Part shown: positions 53,816 to 64,000 of the stretch, piece by piece
Position numbering within the stretch: position 1 is the first letter of the stretch
Layout: each line of letters opens with the position of its first letter
Source: Siphonodentalium dalli
Taxonomy: Eukaryota; Mollusca; Scaphopoda; Gadilida; Siphonodentaliidae
DNA length: 64,000 nucleotides
Assembly (NCBI GenBank): GCA_032622095.1
Contig: CP136063.1
Coordinates: forward strand, 148,915,379-148,979,378
Direction of reading: 5' to 3'
Made by a program: the position numbers and the translations under genes
Notes under the pieces: model-generated
Told to the model about the DNA's origin: nothing
Seen by the model: the letters and a program-made list of their open reading frames with translations, nothing else
The model's database searches: none

Positions 53816-54639
53816 CATACATGTACTGCATGTAGTATATTATATATAAATTTTTTCATCCATCTTGAATCTTGAACAGGCATCTCGTAGCGCACCTCCC
53901 AATATAAAATTTGTTGTAAACAGTCACGTATAAAAACCTGCCTCCCGCAAAATTTTCCACATAAAAATTAAGACATAAAAACCTGCCTCCCGGTGAATTT
54001 TGGTCTAAAATAATAAAAATAAATACCTGCCTCCTCCCCTTGTTTTGAAAATAAAAGTGCCTGAGAAACATATAATTAAGTTAATGCGGCCTTATAATCT
54101 GGATATAAAATCTGCATACCAATTCAAATATGTCTTTCTTTTTTTTTTGTGTACATTATCAACTTATTATTTCTATAGAAATGAAATTGCAAATTTGATA
54201 ACAATAATCTTTTGAAATACTCATAAAAATAAGTGCAGTGTGGAAAACAAATTTCTTTAAGCAAAATGCTGTAATTCACTTGGGCACTCAAATCTGTCAT
54301 GAACAAGACAGTCAATGACTGTGGGTCGCTTTAAAGACTGAGAAGACTGGGACTCTGAAGACCATAAGAGTTAGTACTTGTCAAAAGCACATAAAAACAA
54401 GTAGTTGTCTAAACAAGAAAATAGCTAGAGGGTCTCCGTTAAGCAGTGGGTGTCCACATGGAAATTTTCAACTACATGCCCCTGATGCCTCCCATCCCAT
54501 ATAGTCCATAGCCTGTCTGTAGCCTCCTAACTTAAGAAAACACACTCCCAAGTTCGTAAAAATTCCTTTGCACATGTTGGAATTTTACAACTGATATCTC
54601 AAGCTTTCCCAACTGTTGCAAAGTTCCAACCTGACATTC

Positions 54640-55450
54640 CCCCTTTTTTAATGGCTGACCCCATTGAAACATATCTCAATCCAAACTCTCCATGAACCCT
54701 ATACACCAAATGCCAATCTAACCTATTTTTAAAATGTAACCCAGTCACATGAGGATCATTCATACTCTATATAGGCTAAATAGGCCTAATGACTCTTGAG
54801 TAGAAGACGTTTTAAGAATTACCATGGGGGAAAGAGTTATGTCCCTGGTCCAACCCCTATTTGACCTGTTGACCCTATTTGAACAAATCTGAATTCCAGT
54901 CACCGAAGGACCCTCCATACAAAATATAAGCTAAATATGCTAAAGGATTCTTGAGAAGATGTTTTAAGAATAACTATTGAGGTAAAAGAGTTATGTCATT
55001 GGCTCTGCCCCTATTTGATCCAATTTGAACAAATCTGAATCATAGTCACCCAAAGACCATCCATACCAAATATATGCCAAATAGGACTGATGGTTCTTGA
55101 GAAGAAGGTGTTTTATGAAATACTAGAGAGGGAACAAGTTGCGTCCATGGCTCTAATGCTATTTGACCTGGTGAACAAATTTGAACAAATCTGAATCCCT
55201 GTCATCCAAGGACTCTGAATACCAAATATAAGCTGAATAGGTCTGATGGTTCTTGATAAAAACATTTGAAGAATTACAATTGATGGACAAGTTATGTCCC
55301 TGGCTGTGCCCTTATTTTACCCAGTGACCCCATTTGAAAAAATATGTACCACAGTCACCCAAGGACCCTCCATACCAATTTAAGTTGAATAGGTCTGATG
55401 GTTCTTGAGAAGAAGACTATAGATCCACCAGAGACTTGGTCTCAGATGAA
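54640..55450 (+). repeat. array K copy
   Basis: Five to six units of the 'tttgaacaaatctgaa' type, ending near a decayed version of the array K hairpin (55430-55450). Confidence 0.8.
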
Positions 55451-55620
55451 ATAGAAAGCCCCTCCTCTTCCATCCAGTTTCCCATATATATAAATGTGTT
55501 AGAACACAGGTATTTATTTTTAATGTCAGAATCACACTTGGCATCATTTTCTCCATGAATAAAACAAACTTAAGAATGTGGATTGCTAGTTATCATAGCC
55601 ATTCTGGGCCACTTTAGTGA

Positions 55621-57781
55621 ACCTAGAACAAATTGTTTACAAGCTGTTTTCGGTGTCATTCGACGCGGAAAAGCATCAGGAACAACATATCCAAAATCCG
55701 CAAAAATCCGCGTTGGGGAAACTTTGTTATCCACGATGGCGTCCAACATGGTTGTCTGTCTATACTACATCAGTTCTCGATATAAGTCATTATACGATAT
55801 ATAGTGGCATCAGAATTATGCCGTTATATCAGTTTGTGTTAAATTAAAATGCGGGGAGCGAGTAGAGTGACACGAACAAAAAAATTATACAATCGTGGCC
55901 ATGCAATGGCTGTCAAAATGGCTGCAACTCCAAACCATACCACGTAGAAAGCAACATATTGGGTAACCACATAAGAGTGAAATACGTATTGGCAATATAC
56001 AAGTCGGTTGTTAAATATCTTTAAAGGTACACACATCATTAAAACAGATCAATCTGAAGGATCATCAGTCACTGCACAGCAAGTCAACCCCCCAATGATT
56101 TACGTCTTTAACGTTTGGGTGTTCTGCTTATCCAACATCCAACTGTTGGGCAAAACAAAAATAGCTCGTGCATGCAACACACGAACTAATGTTTCGCCTC
56201 ACAGTGCATGGTAGTTTCACTAGTTTCGTTCGGCATGGTGATTAAATATTGAATGCAACGCCGAAATTTAAGTGCATACTCTAGAGGTTTTAATACTAGT
56301 TATATTTCCGGAATTGTCAACACTCCCGGTGATAATAAACGATACACGTATGTCGCAATGGTTATTATACTGTAAAGAAACACTTATATCTTCAATGGAT
56401 TAGCACCGAATCTCACCAGGTCAAAGAGACTGTACATAGTACATTGTATGTAAGACTAATTTTCATTCTGCTATCAACCCGGTTTCTTAGTAGACAATTT
56501 TGTTAAAATTACTTCAGTGGCCACTTTACAACTAGAATAAGCTACAGCGCAATGCACACTATTAGTTTTCAGTATATTTTTGTTTGAAAATATATTACCA
56601 TTACCACCCACGTAATCGTGCTAAATATCAGGTGATCATCGTTTAAGATGTTATTCCAACGTTGAACATTCACCCAATATTGTTAGTTGTGGTTCTGTGT
56701 GCAACAGACATGTGTAACATTATGGAAAATGGGTAAACGCGGTGATGAGGTTGAAGACAACGTAGTAAGTTTCGCGTAGATGTGGCCTTGGTGAATTCAA
56801 CCAAATATAATTTCCAGGTATAAACACAGTCTCTGTCACAGATTATGTAGGCAATTTTGGTCAAGTTTTGAATATTAATTAAGACAGTCTATGGTACTCA
56901 TTTGTGATTTAATAAATTTAGTTCATGGTACACCATCACGCATTCTTGTGATAAAAGCAAAATATTCGTGTTTTATCACTTGATCTGAGGCAACTATAAC
57001 TACTATTTTGAGACACGTACAATATAATCTACGCATTCTCCCCAGTACAATATGAACATAATTCATACCGTTTTATAGCAATTAATGTTTTAAGGTTTTA
57101 TATTGTAGATATCAAAATAAATGGTGATCGGTCTCATTCGTGAGACTGCTCTGAATACATATATTTCTGCTTCTATAGAAAGGCCGTATAGTCAATACAT
57201 CCCTACTAAATCCCGTTTAGCTGTTTAATTACACATATATCACACGATTCAAGATTAGCGGTACAGATAAAACTGCATCATTTTTCCGTTTCTGGACGCC
57301 CAAAAGTCCAGATTTAACCGTTCCACAAGACCCTGATTTCGCTTGCTCTCTCGTGAGATACATCAGAAAGAATTCGTACATCTCTAATCAAAAGTTTCTC
57401 TTATACTTGTAGTCATTCTTCCTCGCAATATTCGAGCGTTTGTTCACTCGTATAGGACTAGCTATTCAATTTTGCACTAAATGTAAATTTCATTCGATTT
57501 TGTCCTTTTTGGTGGCCATTTTGGGAAAAATATTCTACATATATGGTTTACGACTAAGCAATGTTTGTGTATATTTCAATTTATTACGAATTTGGCATTA
57601 ATTGGAGCACCTGCCGCAGAATTCAGTATTTTCCGATAACAACAGACATTATGGACGCCATGCCATCTTCAATAGAGAATTTTCCCCAAAGCGGATTTTA
57701 GCGGATTTTGGATATGTTGTTCCCTACATTCTGCCGGACAATATGACACAAAAAACAGCTTGTAAACAATTTGTTCTAGGT
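55621..57781. mobile_element. 2.2 kb element with long inverted ends
   Basis: Ends read ACCTAGAACAAATTGTTTAC on both sides (inverted), and the arms stay alike for about 125 bp. No target duplication or transposase seen. The 109-codon ORF at 57602-57931 overlaps the right arm and is probably not a gene. Confidence 0.75.
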
Positions 57782-58299
57782 CCAATGCTTCAACAATCAG
57801 ACTATTTATATACAAATGTGACACAGACATGGCATATGCGGGTTACCAGTAGAAGTATGGGATTATTCCACACAGAGCTGTCACAACAAGCAGATATAAT
57901 TTCAATCACAACTGCCATAATGACTTTATAATCACCTTTCTGACTTCTATGCTGTTATTAAGTAAACATTCTGTCTCCTATATCTCAGATAGTTGTAGGT
58001 GCTGTGTACATATGTTCTGGATTTTAGAGTGATTTAAAACCAAATTTGCTGTTGGGGCTCCAGGTATCCATGGGGATGTTATAATGTATAGTTTTCATAT
58101 CTTTTAACAAGTTTAAAAAAAAAAAGCATTAAGAATTTTTTTCTTTTAAAACAAACAAATCATTGAGCAAGGAGTTGAATCTAAATTAATCTGTCTAATT
58201 TAAAAAAAATATTTCCTTTTTTGTTTTTAAATTTTTTTTTAATTGAGCAATGAGTTCAATCTGAATTTTTGAGCAATGAGTTCAATCTGAATTTTTTTT

Positions 58300-58820
58300 T
58301 TTTATGTCCCTGGCTCCGCCCACATTTGACCCAGTGACCTCATTTGAACAAATCTGAACCCCAGTCACCCAAGGACCCTTCATACCAAATATGAACCCAT
58401 TCGGCCTGATGGCACTTGAGAAGAAGTTGTTTTAAGAATTACAATGGATGGAAAGAGTTATGGCCCTGGCTTCGCAACTATTTGACCCAGTGACCTCATT
58501 TGAACAAATCTGAACCCCAGTCACCCAAGGACCCTTCATACCAAATATGAACCCATTCGGCCTGATGGCACTTGAGAAGAAGTTGTTTTAAGAATTACAA
58601 TGGATGGAAAGAGTTATGGCCCTGGCTTCGCAACTATTTGACCCAGTGACCTCATTTGAACAAATCTGAATGTGAGTCACCAAGGGAACATCCACACCAA
58701 ATATGAACCCATTTGGTCCTATGGATTTAAAGAAGATGTTCAAAGAATTGTTGACGGACGGACAGATGGATGGACGGATGAGGAGTGATGACTATAGCTC
58801 CACCGGAGACTTCGTTCCAA
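58300..58820 (+). repeat. array K copy, nearly identical units
   Basis: Two units (58320-58490 and 58490-58660) almost identical over about 165 bp, suggesting recent amplification. The terminal hairpin is cut after its loop. Confidence 0.85.
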
Positions 58821-58886
58821 TCTGAATTGCAAAACAGCTATGATAAATAAGGATATTGTAAAGCCGCAAATATGACAATTATTTAC

Positions 58887-59005
58887 CTTCGAAAGATTAT
58901 ATTATACAGCTGAACACAGCCTTCTGGTTGTAGGAGTTTTGTCAATCTAATTAGGATTCTGATGTCTTCACCATCAGTGGGTCGCTTAGAATTTAGAATT
59001 GTTTC
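58887..59005 (-). CDS. piwi: Piwi exon, N-terminal/L1 region just before PAZ
   Basis: The exon starts in phase 0 after a tttag acceptor and gives 39 codons plus two bases. It includes the motifs DGEDIRI and QLYNIIFR, which match the block preceding the PAZ domain in animal Piwi proteins, where LQFYNIIFRR is usual. It ends in AG|gtaaat, so the next exon should supply the last base of an arginine codon (the second R of FRR). No such exon was found downstream before 42643. Nothing recognisable as the preceding Piwi exon is seen between 59005 and 64000. Confidence 0.85.
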
Positions 59006-59009
59006 CTAA

Positions 59010-60560
59010 AAAATAAGTAAATTCATCATAAATATCTCAACACACACAATGGTAGAGTACAATGGTAGAGATAACTGGAAGTTTAGAACAATGAAAACAA
59101 GTTTAAAATCCAACCAGACACCAAATTAATGACACAATTTGACCCAAATTTGTGAGTACAATCAAATGGCTGATACTCTACATCTGCTAGGATTGCCATC
59201 ATTGGCAACAGACACATTTAATTCAATAATATTGGCGACATGGTTAGAAATAAGCCCAAGTAACCTAGATGATAGTCATGACACCATTAACAACTATCAT
59301 GTGGACTCCCAGAACACTTTTAGTCCAGGCGTGAAAGGGGAAAAGTAAGGAAATAAATAGGGGAAAGCTGATTTTTTTTATATTATTTAGGCCATAACAC
59401 CATGGATGCGTCACGAAAAGTCCCCTAAAATCGGAGTTGAGCTTTCGGAGTTAATAAATTTTTTCCATAAAATGTTTTTTTTTTTTATATTTTTCACAAT
59501 CATAGGAATAATGGGATGATATAACAATTTGTCAGCCAAAACATTAAACCAAATGTACTCAATAATGTTCAATACACGATTCTCGAACCAGAGATACAAA
59601 TTCAATGGGGGATTTGAATGAATTTCGCAGATATGGATATAAAATTACATAATGACGATTTTTTCCGACAAACTGTCCTAATCGATGTCAAATTTCTCGG
59701 GCTATTCATTACGTAGGCGCAAGCAATTTGTTTTAAAAACTGCACAGATATCACTCCTGCAATTTAATATGTGGGATTAGCAACTATACGGTCTATACCT
59801 ATGATAAGTGGTCATTATTTGTAAAAACATAACCCTACCCCCTAAACTGGCTCTCGTCACATTTTGCTCTTCCGCTTGTCCAAATGCTTTTTGTAGAAAA
59901 CACACCAACTGTGAAAAGGGTGATAAAAGCATGAAACTTGGCACATATGTTCCTTTTACGCTACTTCTCATTTCACATGTGGCGACATTCGCGACAGGCT
60001 CTTCTTAGCAACAGTTGCTAGGCAACTACCGGCATTGGATTAATGCATATGACTGATATTATATGTGTTCTAAAAAACTAAATTACGTTGTGTAGCATTT
60101 TTATGGTGAAAATAATTGTTGTCAGTTTTGACCTGACTAACAAATTACCATATTTCTTACTTACAAGGGGGGTGACGGTTGCTAGGGACACACACACAAT
60201 ATAAAAATGCACATATGACTGATATTATGGTAGCTTTAACAAACTAAACTACACCTAATAGCACTTTTATGTTGAAAACAATTAGAATAGTTGTTGTTAG
60301 TGTTGAGCTGGCTGAAAAAAATACCATATAATCTCTTACTTACATGTATATGAGTGGTAACTGTTTTAAGGGGTAGCATTAACATTTTTATGGTGAAAAC
60401 AATAATAAATGTTGTTAGTGTGAGCCTAACCAGAATGTGCTACAAATTTAGTTTTCATATGGGTACAATTATCCGTTATGCTCTGGACATCAGTTCAGAT
60501 ATCGGGAATTCAAAGTGAGAGTTGAAAAGTTGTTGCTTATATTTAATATTAAGCCATAGA
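59010..60560. other. no gene recognised
   Basis: Searched for earlier Piwi exons without success. Near 60110-60420 a block ('ttatggtgaaaa', 'gttgttagtgt') is repeated three times loosely. Confidence 0.45.
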
Positions 60561-62540
60561 CCCACACAGCTAGATGTATAATGTAAGTCATTGACCCACA
60601 CTACTATATATGAAGAACATAGGGTCAGCCACCAATATGTTAGCCATGGGCCTAGCCTACAATAGTTAGGTTAGGACCCAGGGACATATATAGTCACAGG
60701 ACCCATGTCCATACATATAGACTATGGACGTAGAATATGTATAGTCCATGAACCAGACCGCTTCCTATAAGCCAAATATATTGGCATACACCATTCAACC
60801 GCGATGCTAGGCTGGTTATACCTGGTCACCGAGGCCGTGTTATAGAAATACAATAGTATACTATATGGCGATGGACCCAGCCCATTATACATGTATGATA
60901 TCTATGACCATGACACTGTTACATGGTGCAAATACCAAGTGCCCACAGATAGACCATGTACTAAGATACCATAGACCAAGTCCGATGCACAATACATTAG
61001 TGCACCATGGATTCAGGACCCTATATATGGTATGAATATATGGGACAGTTTTGTGAGACCAACCTATATATATATATTGGACCGATGCCACATAAACGAA
61101 AGTTAAGGATGGAGGCCCTTATAAATAGCCCATACACATATAGCACTGTAGGTTGGCCATGAACACATACCCATACGTGTAGACCATGGACCAGGCCGAT
61201 ATATGTATGCCATATATATCATTGTACCCAGGCATAAGCAGGTGTCTGTCTATATGTAGGATATGGACCAACCCTTATACATGATATATCTACACCAAAG
61301 ACCCAGGCAAGTTTACATAGTGCTAATACACAGGTGACTATAATGATGTATGCACTGGATACAGGTGCCTATATGTAGGACATGGACCAGGTCCCTAAAT
61401 AAAAGCTACGGAACCGGCGTTATTAGTCATTTCATAGATTAACATATATGCTGGTAGGCAATGGACTGATCCACATATATAGGAGACACATGTACCCCAT
61501 GTCCTACGGGTAAGTCATGGACCAAAATGCCTGCGCATGGATCCACGTCTCTATATTTTGCATACCATATATATACGTCAGTTTTCAGCCATTTGACCAA
61601 CGCCCTATAGGATGGAGGTCCCTATAGATTGGCTGTGTGCACCACCATAGCTTCGTTATGGACCCAGGCTCATATAGGTAGGAAATTGAGATGGGCCACT
61701 ATGGACAGCCCATGTATCCAGGCTGATTTAGTTAAGACCTTATCCAACAGTTATGACCTTATTATCAAGCATTTATATGTAAGACATGAACCCATCCCAT
61801 GAATGTACATGTTACATGACTATCTAGGTTATAACCACAGCCACGCATACGCCATAGACCCATATGAAAACACATGTTAGTGCAAATACACAGGTGCCTA
61901 TAGTTATGAACCCATGACATGTACCCAGGTATATACGGCAAATCAATAGAACCCGCCCTAAATAGTATATCATCGGTCCAGGCCCCTTTCTATAACATGG
62001 ACACAGTAGTTAAGACACGTCATTGGATGCAGTTCCTTAGTAACTATGGGTTGGTAATGGGCCTGTGGCTGCCCATGTGAATGGGAAAGGTTCACCGGTT
62101 CCAAAGGGTAGTTCATGGTATTTCAGTCTGAAATATATAGGCCACGCTCATGAACACGTTCCTATAGACTTGTAAATGACTCATGACCATGTATTGACAT
62201 ATATGTAGTTATGGCATGGATAGGAAGGAACCAGTTAGTTCCTACCGTATAGCAACTAGTATGCGGATGCTACCACACAGTGATAGAGTGTTCTGCCTGA
62301 ATGCCATTGTCAAATGTAGTGCAAATGTCCGATTCCATGGTGGGGGGCACAGGTGGTATCGACATAAATGTGCATCAGTACACAACACAACAATCTTTAG
62401 TTATGCATTATTGTCAATATAAGCATAATATGGCATATTATGAAACAATTATATCATGTAAATTTCCCGCTCATACCATGTTATGAAACAGTTATATCAG
62501 TTAAATTACCAGAAACTCATACATATGGTATGTTTTCAAA
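60560..62540. repeat. strongly decayed AT-rich minisatellite
   Basis: Many imperfect repeats of 'ccatggaccaggcc' alternating with 'tatatatag' motifs, spaced roughly 30-60 bases. No unit is exact. Composition differs from the flanks. Confidence 0.65.
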
Positions 62541-62635
62541 GGTAGATATGTCCATAGCAACCATTACACCACCCGTTAGGTAACGAATGCGGCAACGTTA
62601 CTGTCATGTTCACACTAACAACAGTTATAAAATAA

Positions 62636-64000
62636 TCGCGACAGCGAGTCTTCCCCACACAGAACAGCCTCCAAAGGCTCGGGTGCTATTGTCCCGGAGG
62701 ATTGGTTGCCCGAATCTCAGAGAACAGCACTCTGCCTGCCACGGTCTGCTGATGCAGGACCAGGGGGCGCAAACTGGTACAGCCCGACGACTGGTACAAT
62801 TGTGCAAAGTTTGTGTAATTCATTGTAACAAGATTTGACACAAATTCATTGTAACAAGATTTGACACATATCCTGTGATGAAGTTTTTACAAGAGATCGA
62901 CCCGTGTCGTTTCCATACGCAAAGCGAGTTCCCTAGGAACGACAGAATCCTTGACCGACAATGGGAACCACCGTCGGCCCGAGATCCTTGCTCATCGTCG
63001 TCAAAGCCATCAGACGCCAGGAGAATTAGAGAAAGCATGTCAGGATCGACGCCAGCAACAGAACAGCCTGCATCAGGTTGAGGTGAGGTACTAGAGGGAA
63101 GCCCACACTGGGAATGGCTCAAACGAGGAACAATTGCGCTCGCAGTTAGATTTTAAGGTGTTATTTCCCACCCAAGGCCAGAATGGCGGAAAAAAGGGAA
63201 ATTGAAAGGATCCATTTGACCAGGGAAAGCCCCCCCCCCCCCCACCGAATCTTCCAAATGCAGGTGGTCCTCACACGCTGACATAAACGTCGATGACATA
63301 CCACTAGGATCCCCTGACGGCAGAGGAGCAGGCCTGGACGTATCACTTGGGATGACGTTTCCAGGGGGACAAGACCGACCCTCGTAATGGAGTGGGCCAC
63401 GGCGCCGTGGGGAAGCGTCAGAAGGCCAGTTGGCTGGTGCGCTTTGTGCGGCACGGGACAACGAGGCTTCCCCACCCAGAACAGTCGCCAAAGGCGCGGG
63501 TGCTTGTGTCCTGGAGGATTGGTTGCCCGAATCTCCGGAGGACGACACCCTGCCCCTCCCATGGTCTGCAGAAGACGGGGCTTGCAGCACAACCAGGGGG
63601 GACCGAATGGTTCCTGCCCGAGTTAAGACTGGTACGTTTGCTCAAAATGTTTAACCATGGACCAATGGGCCCTCAACCAACTATGACAATATCGCGTATA
63701 TTCATGAGCAACCCGCACGGTGTGTGGCCATCAAAGTCGAATCTCGTTCGACTATAAGCAAGACAAGACATTCTGTTAGTTATTAGCAAACATAATATAC
63801 AAAACATTTGTTAGTTATTTCAAAACAAGGTTAATAAGGTAAATTCCGTTATTTACTATGGCCACGTGATCTTACCTGCTAGAAATTAAACCGCAGGTAA
63901 GATACTGTCTTTTCTCGGCGAAGAGGACGATGAGATTCGATTTCTCCTGTGCAAGAACATAGCGGTGTCCTTGCTTACGGTGAGGAGAACGGTTTATACA
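62636..64000. repeat. right copy of a long direct duplication (runs off the window)
   Basis: Matches 19830-21110 in order and orientation with few differences. It has an extra duplicated 'taacaagatttgacaca' block (62824-62867) and an extra 16 bases near 63863. The homology starts at 'cgcgacagcgagtcttcc'. Confidence 0.9.

Noticed and set aside
57602-57931. 109-codon plus-strand ORF
   Set aside because: Begins inside the inverted end of the 55621-57781 element and has no recognised family.

Overview
This window is AT-rich eukaryotic nuclear DNA. It has long introns, many decayed transposons and a 100-base assembly gap (N) at 49823-49922. It most likely comes from a mollusc, probably a bivalve. 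That inference rests on the dense interspersed ~160 bp repeat units of the 'gggccataactct ... ccaaatttcattcagatc ... ggacggac' type that are common in bivalve genomes. It is not a formal identification.

The one clear host gene is a PIWI-clade Argonaute on the minus strand. Eleven exons were assembled by eye between 59005 and 10259, each with AG/GT splice borders and compatible phases. They cover one N-terminal/L1 exon (58887-59005), the L2 linker, the MID domain and the whole PIWI domain to a TGA stop. All four slicer residues (D, E, D, H) are present and no exon is disrupted. The PAZ exons expected between 58887 and 42643 were not found. The only sequence gap in the window lies in that intron. 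The 5' end of the gene lies beyond the right edge or is unrecognised.

Nearly everything else is mobile or repetitive DNA inside or beside this gene. Several elements can be bounded by target-site duplications: hAT-like elements (15840-16377, 34991-35665, 36267-38130, 41359-42215, 43715-45151), TTAA-bounded piggyBac-like MITEs (8957-9773, 30812-31074, 31128-32218) and TAA/TTA-bounded Harbinger-like elements (13567-15172, 27503-28866, 34597-34907). There are also foldback MITEs (2125-2380, 51380-51787 and the family at 3766, 14106 and 34398) and a 5.6 kb insertion (about 19079-24688) that splits a tandem array. Part of that insertion recurs as a direct copy at 62636-64000. A broken hAT-superfamily protein gene lies at 46811-48243 (minus). 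A strongly decayed minisatellite fills about 60560-62540.

The most interesting unexplained pattern is that many of the ~160 bp-unit repeat arrays finish in a short stem-loop. The stem sequence differs between families and, in one family, changes on both arms together. Several arrays also begin with an invariant AACAAGAG followed by another stem-loop of variable sequence. This suggests a set of related elements whose terminal hairpins are conserved in structure but not in sequence.
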